DNA from: Acidimicrobiia bacterium
Lineage (GTDB): Bacteria; Actinomycetota; Acidimicrobiia; Acidimicrobiales; SZUA-35
Assembly (NCBI GenBank): GCA_029863385.1
Contig: JAOTVU010000020.1
Location: 1 to 46,217 of the forward strand
Length of the DNA: 46,217 bases
Reading direction: 5' to 3'
In this document: positions 24,330 to 34,596 of the stretch, piece after piece
How the letters are laid out: each line of letters starts with the position of its first letter
How positions within the stretch are numbered: position 1 is the first letter of the stretch
The notes under the pieces: generated by a model
What the model saw: the letters and a program-made list of their open reading frames with translations, nothing else
Database searches by the model: none
Told to the model about the DNA's origin: nothing
Made by a program: the position numbers and the translations under genes

Positions 24330-26102
24330 GTGTTCAGCAAAGTCTTGATTGCAAACCGCGGCGAGATCGCGGTCCGGGTGATACGGGCCTGTCAGGAGAT
24401 GGGGATCGGCACGGTCGCCGTCTACTCCGAGCTCGACCGTGACGCTCTGCACGTCCGACTGGCTGACGAGGCCTTCGCTCTGGGCGGTCAGACCGCAGCC
24501 GAAAGCTATCTGAACACCGAGGCGATTCTCGACGCCATCGAGCGGTCCGGGGCCGAAGCCGTCCATCCCGGCTACGGCTTCTTCTCCGAGAACGCCGACT
24601 TCGCCAGGGCCATCACCGACTTTGGTGTCACCTTCATCGGCCCACCACCCGAGGCCATCGAGGTGATGGGTGACAAGATCAGTGCCCGGGCCGCGGCCGA
24701 GAAGGTCGACGTCGGCGGCGTGCCCGGCAACACCGAGTTCCTGTCGGATTCGTCCGAGGTCGAAGCCTTCGGCGACGCCCACGGATGGCCGGTGGCCATC
24801 AAAGCCGCGTTCGGCGGTGGCGGTCGCGGGATGAAGGTCGTGGCCAAGGCGGCCGACGCGGCGGATGCGTTGGAGTCGGCCCAGCGGGAGGCGCAGGCCT
24901 ATTTCGGTCGCAGCGAGTGCTACCTGGAGCGATACCTGACCAAACCCCGCCACGTCGAGATCCAGGTGCTGTGCGATCAACACGGCAACGGCTTCTATCT
25001 GGGGGCCCGCGACTGCTCGGCCCAGCGGCGGCACCAGAAGCTGATCGAGGAGGCCCCGCCGCCCGACATGCCCGATGAGATCTACCACGCCATGGGGCGG
25101 GCGGCGGTGAAGGTGGCCCAAGGCTGCGATTACACCAACGCCGGCACCGTCGAGTTCCTCTACGAGGACGGGAACTTCTACTACCTCGAGATGAACACCC
25201 GGCTCCAGGTCGAACACCCCGTCACCGAGATGGTGACCGGCCTTGATCTCGTCAACCTGCAGATCCGGGTGGCGGCCGGGGAGAAGCTCCCGTTCACCCA
25301 GGACGACGTGACCCTCACCGGCCACGCCATCGAGGTGAGGATCAACGCCGAGGACCCCGCCGGTGGGGCGTTCCTACCCTCCCCCGGACGGATCACGGCG
25401 CTCATCCCGCCCTCGGGCTTCGGCACCCGGTGGGACGGCGGCTACGAGGCGGGCGACGAGATCAGCCAGTACTACGACAACCTGGCCGGAAAGCTCATCT
25501 GCTGGGGGGCGGACCGTCCAACGGCGATAGCCCGCACGTTGCGCGCCCTGCGCGAGTTCCGCATCGAGGGCGTGAAGACCACGATCCCCGCCGACATCGC
25601 CATCCTCGATCACCCCGACTTCGCGGCCGCCACCCATTCCACGAAATGGGTCGAGGAGGTGCTCGACCTGTCCGGCGTCGGTCGGGAAACGCCGGCACCG
25701 GCCACCGAATCCACCGACGACGAGCAGGCGGATAGCAAGGTCCGTCGCGACGTCGATGTCGAGGTCAACGGCAAACGGTTCAGCGTCTCGATGTGGATCC
25801 CGGAATCGGCGATGGCAACGGAGGCAAAGCCGGGGGCCCGCAAGCCGAAGCGCCGAGCATCGAGCGGTGGCGCCTCCGGTGGCAGCGGCTCCGGCGAAGT
25901 GGCCGTCCCGATGCAGGGAACCGTCGTCAAGGTCCTGGTCGAAGTCGGTGACGAGGTGGAGGCCGGGCAGACCGTCATCGTGCTCGAGGCGATGAAGATG
26001 GAGAACAACGTGGCCGCCGAGAAGTCCGGAACGGTCACGGAGGTTCGGGTCGAGACCGGCCAGTCCGTCAGCGGCGGCGACGTCGTCGTCGTCGTCGAGT
26101 AG
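24330..26102 (+). CDS. Biotin carboxylase/BCCP subunit of an acyl-CoA carboxylase
   Basis: 590-residue AccA3-type alpha subunit. Residues 1-450 are the biotin carboxylase: ANRGEIAVRVIRACQEMGI, HPGYGFFSENADFA, the ATP loop AFGGGGRGMK, EMNTRLQVEHPVTE and QYYDNLAGKLICWG. An unconserved Gly/Ser/Lys linker covers about 480-520, and the biotinyl domain is 520-590 with the biotin lysine Lys556 in EAMKMEN. It carboxylates biotin for acetyl-, propionyl- or longer acyl-CoA carboxylases; the carboxyltransferase partner is not in this window. The methylmalonyl-CoA mutase at 32436 makes propionyl-CoA use likely. GTG start, leaderless. Confidence 0.93.
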   Translation: MFSKVLIANRGEIAVRVIRACQEMGIGTVAVYSELDRDALHVRLADEAFALGGQTAAESYLNTEAILDAIERSGAEAVHPGYGFFSENADFARAITDFGVTFIGPPPEAIEVMGDKISARAAAEKVDVGGVPGNTEFLSDSSEVEAFGDAHGWPVAIKAAFGGGGRGMKVVAKAADAADALESAQREAQAYFGRSECYLERYLTKPRHVEIQVLCDQHGNGFYLGARDCSAQRRHQKLIEEAPPPDMPDEIYHAMGRAAVKVAQGCDYTNAGTVEFLYEDGNFYYLEMNTRLQVEHPVTEMVTGLDLVNLQIRVAAGEKLPFTQDDVTLTGHAIEVRINAEDPAGGAFLPSPGRITALIPPSGFGTRWDGGYEAGDEISQYYDNLAGKLICWGADRPTAIARTLRALREFRIEGVKTTIPADIAILDHPDFAAATHSTKWVEEVLDLSGVGRETPAPATESTDDEQADSKVRRDVDVEVNGKRFSVSMWIPESAMATEAKPGARKPKRRASSGGASGGSGSGEVAVPMQGTVVKVLVEVGDEVEAGQTVIVLEAMKMENNVAAEKSGTVTEVRVETGQSVSGGDVVVVVE

Positions 26103-26137
26103 CCCTCACCGCCTCAGCCCAGGTCGACCCATTCCGC

Positions 26138-26183
26138 TTTCGTGCGCCGGGAGCCCGAGAATCCGGGCGGTGAGCGCACGGAA
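26138..26183. terminator. 46-bp palindrome between convergent genes (copy B)
   Basis: Arms CGTGCGC (26141-26147) and GCGCACG (26174-26180), with an inner GCCCG/CGGGC stem. It lies between the carboxylase stop and the universal stress protein stop, on convergent genes. It matches copy A at 14089-14134 over all 46 bases without gaps. Confidence 0.65.
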
Positions 26184-26200
26184 CGGCGGTGGTCGGGGGT

Positions 26201-26647
26201 TCAGGTCGAGTCGAGGCCTTCGGCGTCGGCGGAGATAAGGTCGACCGGAACCGGGACCCGGCTACGGATCAGGTCCATCAAGGACTCGATCGACTCGTGA
26301 CCGGCGAGCGGAACCGGGGCCCCGACGATGACCTCGGTCTCCCCCATGGTGGTGACCACATCGGCGACCTGCTCGACCACATCGCCCCCTCTGATCAGAA
26401 CCCGCACCGGGAGTTCCTCGATGCCGAGCTGGGTTTTGGTGACCTCGAGTTGGGCTTCGAGCAGCCATCCCAACTCGTCCTTCACCACGGCAAGGAACGA
26501 GGCTTCCAGGTCGGCGAAACTGGCGTCGTCGAGAATCGCCAGATACAGCAGACCCAGGCCTGACCCCGACGCCCGCTCCATCGCCGTCCGCAGCGTCGCT
26601 CCCCGTCCTGTGCCGCCCCAGGATACGTAGACCAGTTCGTCAGCCAT
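26201..26647 (-). CDS. Universal-stress-protein-like domain protein
   Basis: 148 residues with the alpha/beta pattern of the UspA family: an N-terminal strand (ELVYVSWGGTGRG), a middle helix-rich part and a strand (ETEVIVGAP) near the end. The classical G-2x-G-9x-G-S/T ATP loop is not clear, so nucleotide binding is uncertain. The ATG lies inside the antiporter gene's last codons (overlap 8 nt, ATGGCTGA), so it is translated by coupling. The pairing suggests it senses or regulates the antiporter. Family placement is moderate; a hypothetical protein is the fallback. Confidence 0.7.
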   Translation of the reverse strand: MADELVYVSWGGTGRGATLRTAMERASGSGLGLLYLAILDDASFADLEASFLAVVKDELGWLLEAQLEVTKTQLGIEELPVRVLIRGGDVVEQVADVVTTMGETEVIVGAPVPLAGHESIESLMDLIRSRVPVPVDLISADAEGLDST

Positions 26648-28328
26648 TGGAACCCCCGCCGGAACCTGCGTCGAAGGTCGGGAGCGGATCGGACTCCCAT
26701 CGTTCCTCCAGCAGGTCGAGTGCGGCCATACGGTTGTCGAGCTCGATGGTCAGCTCATTGGCCACCAACGGATCGATGAGCCCGGAGAAGACGACCTCGT
26801 TGAGTGCGGCCCGTTCGACGACGAGCGCATCACGCCGAGCCTGCAACAGCATCGAGACCTCCAGCTCCGGATGACCGGTGATGTGGCTGCGCAGGTTGCT
26901 CATGTGTTCGGCGATGTCACGCTGGTAGGTGCGGCTGAGCGACGTGGCCATGTCGTTGAACAGCACGCCGTCGGCCCCGAGCCGGGCCATCTCGGTCTGA
27001 CCGGCTCGGGCCATGTAGATCCTGGCCTGATGACGCTGCTGGGTCAGTTCGGTGTCGATCTTGTTCGCGAGACCGAGGCGCTCCATCAACCTGGAGATCG
27101 TGGTGCCCTGAATGAGCAGTGTGAACAGCACGACGCCGTAGGTCATGACCTGGAGCGTGTCGACGGTGTCCTGGTCGAACACCGTGTTGTCGAGTGTCAA
27201 CACGAGGGCCAGTGAGATGGCGCCCCGCAAACCGGCCCACACCATCACGTGGCGGTAGGGCTTGGGAATCGTGCGGTTGGGCTGCGCCCAGGCGGCAACG
27301 GCGGACAGGCCGTGAATCAGGACGGCCCGCAGTACCAGCACCCCGACGATGGCGATGACGAAGGCGGTGAAATGTTCGGCCAGGTCGTCGAGGCTGATGG
27401 CCAGACCGATGACCAGGAACACCATGGAGTTGACAACGAACGTCAGCAACTCCCAGAAGTGTTCGAGGGTCAACCGGGTCGAGGGCGACGTGTTGTGCAT
27501 GCCGACGTTGCCGACCATCAAACCAGCGGTGACCACGGCGAGAATGCCGGAGAAGTGGAGATCCCGGCCGATGAGGATCCCGAACTCCTCGGCCAGCAGA
27601 AAGGATCCGTAGGCCAGCGCCAGCGTGGTCGAGGTTTCGATCAACGGGTCATCGACGCGGGCCAGGAAGACGGCGCTGACCATGTAGCCGAGTATCAGCC
27701 CGATTCCCAACCCTCCGGCCGACACGACGACGAAGTCGGTCACCGCTCCGGTCAGCGTGAACGGTTCATCGCCCGCCGCAGCGGTGACGGCGAGGCCGAA
27801 GGCCACCACGGCAACGGCGTCGTTGAACAGCGACTCCCCCTCGACCAGCACAGCCAGACGTTTGGGGGCGCCGAGCGTTTTGAACAGGGCGATGACCGCC
27901 ACCGGGTCGGTGGCGGAGATCAGCGCACCGAAGGCGAACGCCGCCGTCCAGGGGACCGACACCGTGACGTGGACGAGGGCGCCGAGGGCCAGGGTGCCCA
28001 CGGCCGTGCCGACCAGCGCGAACAGCATGATCGGCACCAGATCGGCCCGAAGCTTCGGCCACGGCAGCTGCAGCGTGGCCTCGAAGAGCAGTGGCGGCAC
28101 CAGGAGGAACAGGATGACATCGGGTGAGACGTCGACCGACACGACCTCGCCGAGCACGCTGGCGAGCAAGCCGACCACCACGAGGGCCACGGTGAAAGGG
28201 AACCGCAAACGTTTGGCCACCACGGCCACCAATGCGGCGATGGCCAGCATGAGGACGACCGCCGATTCCTGGGCGATGAACTCGCTGACCTGATCGCCTT
28301 CCTGGGCGGCCAGCAACTGGACGCTCAT
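26640..28328 (-). CDS. Na+/H+ antiporter (CPA1/NhaP type)
   Basis: 562-residue cation/proton antiporter with about 12 hydrophobic segments (to about residue 415). The ion-binding region reads ALISATDPVAVIALFKTLGAP, followed by LVEGESLFNDAVAVVAFG. RGAISLALVL is the conserved late helix. A cytoplasmic C-terminal tail of about 140 residues is charged and helical. It exchanges Na+ (or K+) for H+ and helps with pH and salt balance. The start ATG has a GGGGGAG site upstream. It follows the LpdA-like gene by 28 nt and overlaps the Usp-like gene. Confidence 0.92.
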   Translation of the reverse strand: MSVQLLAAQEGDQVSEFIAQESAVVLMLAIAALVAVVAKRLRFPFTVALVVVGLLASVLGEVVSVDVSPDVILFLLVPPLLFEATLQLPWPKLRADLVPIMLFALVGTAVGTLALGALVHVTVSVPWTAAFAFGALISATDPVAVIALFKTLGAPKRLAVLVEGESLFNDAVAVVAFGLAVTAAAGDEPFTLTGAVTDFVVVSAGGLGIGLILGYMVSAVFLARVDDPLIETSTTLALAYGSFLLAEEFGILIGRDLHFSGILAVVTAGLMVGNVGMHNTSPSTRLTLEHFWELLTFVVNSMVFLVIGLAISLDDLAEHFTAFVIAIVGVLVLRAVLIHGLSAVAAWAQPNRTIPKPYRHVMVWAGLRGAISLALVLTLDNTVFDQDTVDTLQVMTYGVVLFTLLIQGTTISRLMERLGLANKIDTELTQQRHQARIYMARAGQTEMARLGADGVLFNDMATSLSRTYQRDIAEHMSNLRSHITGHPELEVSMLLQARRDALVVERAALNEVVFSGLIDPLVANELTIELDNRMAALDLLEERWESDPLPTFDAGSGGGSNG

Positions 28329-28356
28329 ACGCTCCCCCTTCGACTCGTCTTGCCGG

Positions 28357-29757
28357 CTATTCCGCCGCCTCGCCCAGCACCTCGGCCAGCGCCGGATGCA
28401 CGAACAGTGATTCCACCAGATCGGTGACCGTCAAACCGGCGGTGACCGCCAGGGCAAGCACCGAGATCAGCTCGGCGGCGTGCCGGCCGACGATCGAGCC
28501 GCCCATGACCACACCGGTGGCCGGGTCGGACACGATCTTGACGAAGCCCCGGGGATCGTTGTTGATCAACGCCTTGGCCGACACCGAGAACGGCACCTTG
28601 GTCACCCGGATCTTGCGCCCCTCGGCGAAGGCGTCGGCCTCGGCCAGGCCGACGTCGGCGATCTCCGGGTCGGTGAAGATGGCCGACGCCGCCTTGTCGT
28701 AGTCGAGGTGGCGGTGGGGTGCGGCGTGCAGCCCCATGGCGTGCTCGGCGATCTTGCGACCCTGCATGGACGCCACCGACGACAGCGGCAGCTTGCCCGA
28801 CAGGTCGCCCGCAGCGTAGATGTGACCAACGCTCGACTTGCAGTTGTGATCGACGGTGACGTAACCCCACTCGCTCTCCACTCCCGCCTTGTCGAGGCCC
28901 AGGCCGTCGGAGTTCGGGATCGAGCCGATCGCCAGCAACACGTGGGAGCCGGTGGCGATCCGGCCGTCGTCGCAGAGCACCCGCACCTGCCTGCCGTTCT
29001 CCGCGGTCTCGTCGACCTCGATCGCCTCGGCTCTCGCTCCCTTGTAGAGCCGGACGCCGCGCTCGAGGAAACTCTTCTCGAGCACCGACGCCACTTCGGG
29101 GTCCTTGTCGGGCAGCACCTGTTGCCGGGACACGATCAGGGTGACGTCGGATCCGAAGGAGTTGAACATGTGGACGAACTCCACGCCGGTGACACCCGAA
29201 CCGATGACCACGAGATGTTTGGGCAACTCGGGGGGCGGATAGGCGTCTCTCGTCGTCAGGACCCGTACCCCGTCGACCGGCGCCCAGTCGGGCACCCGGG
29301 GCCGGGATCCGGTGGACAGTACGATGACGTCGGCCTCGATGGTTTCCGTGCCGGTCTCGGTGGCGACCTCGACCTCGTTGGCTGACACCAGGCTCCCGCG
29401 TCCCTCGATCAACCGCACACCCTGGCTGGACAGCAGGCTGGTGACGGACGATTCGAGCCGCCCCTCGATGTCGGCGATACGGGTTCGTAGCGCCTCGAAG
29501 TCGAGCACGACGTCGACCTTGGCCAGCCCCATCGCCGTGGCCTTGTTCATCATCGACATCGCCCCACCGGTGGCGATCATGGCTTTGGAGGGGATGCAGT
29601 CGAGCAGATGGGCCGCACCGCCGACGATGTCGGACTCGATCAGCGTCACGTCGGCTCCGAGGCGGGCGGCGTGGGTGGCACAGTTCGTTCCGGCCGGCCC
29701 GCCGCCTATGATGACGACCCGCTTCACCGCCCGGGTCTGTGAATCTCGCTTGATCAT
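28357..29757 (-). CDS. LpdA-like FAD-dependent NAD(P)H oxidoreductase without the redox disulfide
   Basis: 466-residue pyridine nucleotide-disulfide oxidoreductase family protein. FAD motif IIGGGPAGTNCA; second dinucleotide motif VVIGSGVTGVEF; FAD-contact YAAGDL; dimerisation domain at the C-terminus with VHPALAEVLGE (His454, Glu459). The catalytic disulfide is incomplete: in GGAAHLLDCIPSK only Cys54 remains, Ala49 replaces the first Cys. M. tuberculosis Rv3303c (LpdA), described as a quinone-reducing flavoprotein and not a lipoamide dehydrogenase, also lacks one Cys. I infer a soluble NAD(P)H-quinone or oxidative-stress reductase. ATG 29757; GAGGACG upstream; -10 candidate TAGGGT about 50 nt earlier. 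Confidence 0.88.
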   Translation of the reverse strand: MIKRDSQTRAVKRVVIIGGGPAGTNCATHAARLGADVTLIESDIVGGAAHLLDCIPSKAMIATGGAMSMMNKATAMGLAKVDVVLDFEALRTRIADIEGRLESSVTSLLSSQGVRLIEGRGSLVSANEVEVATETGTETIEADVIVLSTGSRPRVPDWAPVDGVRVLTTRDAYPPPELPKHLVVIGSGVTGVEFVHMFNSFGSDVTLIVSRQQVLPDKDPEVASVLEKSFLERGVRLYKGARAEAIEVDETAENGRQVRVLCDDGRIATGSHVLLAIGSIPNSDGLGLDKAGVESEWGYVTVDHNCKSSVGHIYAAGDLSGKLPLSSVASMQGRKIAEHAMGLHAAPHRHLDYDKAASAIFTDPEIADVGLAEADAFAEGRKIRVTKVPFSVSAKALINNDPRGFVKIVSDPATGVVMGGSIVGRHAAELISVLALAVTAGLTVTDLVESLFVHPALAEVLGEAAE

Positions 29758-29866
29758 GGGGTTCGTCCTCGCCCTCCGGAGGCTGTCGGGCCGTTGATTC
29801 CGTTCAAACCCTATCGGCGGACGCCCACCGTTCTGTCAGGCTTAGGACGGGCGCGAGCCCCCTCGA

Positions 29867-31039
29867 TCAGCGGCCGACCCGTACGGCCAGTTCCCGGTAG
29901 AGATCGAGCATCGCCGCCCCCGTGCGATCCCAGGAGAAGTCGGCGGCCCGGCGGCGGCCGGCGGCGATCAGCCGCTTGCGTCGCCGATCGTCGGTCAGGA
30001 CGGCGCTGATTGCGGCGGACAACTGCTCGACATCGCCGGGGGCCACGAGCTCGGCCCCGTCGCCGGCGACCTCCACGACGGCGTCAACGGCGGTCGCCAC
30101 CACGGGCAGGCCGTGGTCCATGGCCTCGAGGACGGGCAGGCCGAATCCCTCGTAGACCGACGGGTAGACCAGCATCTCGGCCCCGGCCATCAGATCGGCC
30201 TTGTCCCCATCGGAGACGTAGCCGACCCGTAGGACCCGGTTCTCGGCGCCGGCGGACCGCACTGCGGATTCGAACGCCTCAGTCCCCCAGCCGTCGCCAC
30301 CGACGATGACGAGTTTCAAGCCCGGATGGTCGGCCCACACCGCCGGCATCGCCCGAACGAGACCGGCATAGTCCTTGCGGGGTTCGATGGTGCCGACGGC
30401 GAGAATGTAGGGCCCGTCGATCCGGCGTCGGGCCGCCTCGCCATCGCCCGGTTCGACCGGGTCGAATCCGTTCGGCACGACGTGGACGAGCTCCGGCGGG
30501 ACACCGAGTTCTCCGACAACCTCGCGGCCCACCGCGTCCGACACGCAGTGAATGTGGGTTCCACCGGTGACGGCCTTTCGCAGTAACGCTGGATACGCCC
30601 GGCTGTGGTGGTCGACCAGTTCCGGGAATCGCCAGGCCGTGAGGTCGTGGACGGTCACCAGCCTCGCTCCCGACCGGACCGGCGGTACGACGTAGTTCGT
30701 TCCGTGCACGAGGTCCCACGCACCCGCAAGTCGTGGCGTCTCCATCCGCTGCCAGGTTCGGTGGGCGAGTCGGGCGGGCCAGGCGAGGCGGAGCGGGGTG
30801 ACGCCGCCCGGCATCGCCGTTCGGTAGCGGTCACGGGCCCGCCAGCTTACGACATAGCCGTGGAGGTCGAGTTCCCCCGACCGTTCGAGCTCCGCGAACA
30901 GCGCGGCGGTCACAACACCGACGCCGGTCCGGCGGTTCATCAGCGGTGTGGCGTCGATTGCGACCCGAAGACGGGTGGTGCCGGCTGGTGGACGCCGGCG
31001 CATCGGCTCGGTTGTGGGATCGGCGGCGGACGGGCCCAT
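29867..31039 (-). CDS. Glycosyltransferase family 4 protein
   Basis: 390-residue GT-B enzyme. The N-terminal acceptor half begins at LRVAIDATPLMNRRTGVGV; the donor half contains VGTIEPRKDY, the SDGDKADLMAGAEMLVYPS segment and EGFGLPVLEAMDHGLPVVA with the GT4 glutamates. Closest in style to mannosyl- or rhamnosyltransferases of the GtfA/PimB type, but the sugar cannot be fixed. ATG 31039 is supported by TATCAT 8 nt upstream; ATG 31003 is a shorter alternative. It stands alone, away from the glycan cluster at 35-41 kb, and diverges from the Ig-repeat lipoprotein gene. Confidence 0.88.
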   Translation of the reverse strand: MGPSAADPTTEPMRRRPPAGTTRLRVAIDATPLMNRRTGVGVVTAALFAELERSGELDLHGYVVSWRARDRYRTAMPGGVTPLRLAWPARLAHRTWQRMETPRLAGAWDLVHGTNYVVPPVRSGARLVTVHDLTAWRFPELVDHHSRAYPALLRKAVTGGTHIHCVSDAVGREVVGELGVPPELVHVVPNGFDPVEPGDGEAARRRIDGPYILAVGTIEPRKDYAGLVRAMPAVWADHPGLKLVIVGGDGWGTEAFESAVRSAGAENRVLRVGYVSDGDKADLMAGAEMLVYPSVYEGFGLPVLEAMDHGLPVVATAVDAVVEVAGDGAELVAPGDVEQLSAAISAVLTDDRRRKRLIAAGRRRAADFSWDRTGAAMLDLYRELAVRVGR

Positions 31040-31047
31040 TGCCGGCC

Positions 31048-31053
31048 ATGATA
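31048..31053 (-). promoter_or_regulatory. -10 element of the GT4 gene
   Basis: TATCAT on the minus strand, 8 nt before ATG 31039; the best -10 match in the window. Its position favours ATG 31039 over 31003. Confidence 0.5.
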
Positions 31054-31088
31054 GGGCCGATCGCCGTCTCCGGCGGCGAACCATCGTC

Positions 31089-31094
31089 TACGCT
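31089..31094 (+). promoter_or_regulatory. -10 element of the Ig-repeat lipoprotein gene
   Basis: TACGCT followed by 13 nt and GTG 31108, giving a predicted leader of about 7 nt that holds only a weak TTGGA. Confidence 0.45.
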
Positions 31095-31107
31095 TGGTTC
31101 GATTGGA

Positions 31108-32349
31108 GTGAGCAGTTCCGGGTCAGGGTGGCGGTCAGGTGTGGTCATCGCCGCAGTCGTCGTGTCGGCTCTCGGCTGCAGCCCACCGGCGTCGAGCGAC
31201 GGGGCCGCACGTGAGGACTCGCTGTCTGCGCGGACCGTCGATGAGGGCGTCTTCTGCGACGGCGTCGATCGACCGGCTGCCATCGTGTCGGGGGCCGAGC
31301 CCGGTGAGACGATCGAATTCACCTCGCCGATGCCGGTCGAGGTGGCCGACGGCATCGCCGATGAAGTGGGCGCCTTCGAACTGCTGTGGCGATGTGACGA
31401 ACCGGAATCGCAGCTCACCTGGGAGCTGACCGCCACAGGCTCGGAGTCGGGACGATCGATTCGGTTCACCATTACCGGCTCGGACCGGGACCCGGCGCTC
31501 GATTCGATCCTCATCATCGACGAGACGATCGATGCCGTCCTGTGTGACGGTACAACGCGGACCGTGGCCCGGCTGTCGAACGCCGAACCCAATGAGCGGG
31601 TGCGGTTCACCTCACCGGACAGCGCCTCGATCCCATCGGCGCTGGCCGAACCCGATGGAACCATCGAGGTTCGCTGGACGTGCTCCGCGGATCAGGATGG
31701 GCAGGAGTGGCGTCTGACCGCCACCGGCGGGTCGTCCGGCCGCACCGCCGACGTCAGCTTCGTGGGACAGGCGCCCCGTCCTGCCGAACCCGGCCCCATC
31801 GTCGTCGAGATCGTCGAGGACCCCTTCGTCTGCGATCGGGGCAGTCGTCCCGTGGCTCGGCTGTCGAATCTCACGCCCAACGCCGTGTTGGAGTTCCTCG
31901 CCTCACCACAGGATGAACCGCTGCCGACTACCGAAGCCGGTGCCGACGGCTCGAAGACGGTCTTCTGGCAGTGCAATCGACGGGACGAGGGCACGACCTG
32001 GGACCTGACGGTCACCGAGCAGACCCCGGCTGGCCGATCGGTGCGGTTCTCGTTCGGTTCGACCACCCTGGGGAATCCGGTGAGTATCGAGATTTCGGCG
32101 GATTCCGTGATCTGCGACGGGGCGACCCGACCGTTCGCTGTGCTCCGCAACTACGTGCCCCGGGAGGCGATCGACTTCGAATCGCCCCAGTCCGAGGCGA
32201 TTCGTCAGGGAAGGGCCGACGAGGAGGGCGATCTGCCGCTTCGCTGGTCGTGCGCAGCCGACCAGATCGGCACGGTGTGGGAGGTGACGGCGACCGGTGC
32301 GACCTCGGGCGCCTCGGTCACCTTCACGATCACCGGGGTTGCACCCTGA
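31108..32349 (+). CDS. Lipoprotein with four tandem Ig-like repeats
   Basis: 413 residues, no named family recognised. GTG start, short n-region, hydrophobic core (10-22) and lipobox SALGC with Cys24. Then four repeats of about 95 residues, each starting (V/F)xCDGxxRP and ending WxCxADxxGxxWxxTATGxxSG. Every repeat has two cysteines 46-47 residues apart (50/96, 146/192, 242/289, 336/382), placed as in a disulfide-linked beta sandwich. Repeat 3 is the most divergent, with CDRGSRP for CDGxxRP. The gene lies between a GT4 gene and methylmalonyl-CoA mutase with no clear functional link. Likely an envelope adhesion or scaffold protein; this is inference from architecture only. Confidence 0.82.
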   Translation: MSSSGSGWRSGVVIAAVVVSALGCSPPASSDGAAREDSLSARTVDEGVFCDGVDRPAAIVSGAEPGETIEFTSPMPVEVADGIADEVGAFELLWRCDEPESQLTWELTATGSESGRSIRFTITGSDRDPALDSILIIDETIDAVLCDGTTRTVARLSNAEPNERVRFTSPDSASIPSALAEPDGTIEVRWTCSADQDGQEWRLTATGGSSGRTADVSFVGQAPRPAEPGPIVVEIVEDPFVCDRGSRPVARLSNLTPNAVLEFLASPQDEPLPTTEAGADGSKTVFWQCNRRDEGTTWDLTVTEQTPAGRSVRFSFGSTTLGNPVSIEISADSVICDGATRPFAVLRNYVPREAIDFESPQSEAIRQGRADEEGDLPLRWSCAADQIGTVWEVTATGATSGASVTFTITGVAP

Positions 32350-32423
32350 ACGAAGGCAATGGTTCGGTCCCCGGCCCGATCTCCGGAGGGCCCGCGATGG
32401 GGGCGGTGTCGGGGCGAGTCGTC

Positions 32424-32429
32424 TACGTT
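32424..32429 (+). promoter_or_regulatory. -10 element of a leaderless mutase promoter
   Basis: TACGTT, then 6 nt, then ATG 32436. The short gap leaves no room for a cobalamin riboswitch after this promoter. Confidence 0.55.
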
Positions 32430-32435
32430 TGAGCC

Positions 32436-34580
<2,145 letters not shown>

Positions 34581-34596
34581 CCCCGCGGCCGAGGCC

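Noticed and set aside
32350-32435. Cobalamin riboswitch before the mutase gene
   Set aside because: The gap is only 86 bp, the likely promoter is 6 nt from the start codon, and no B12-box-like sequence was seen.
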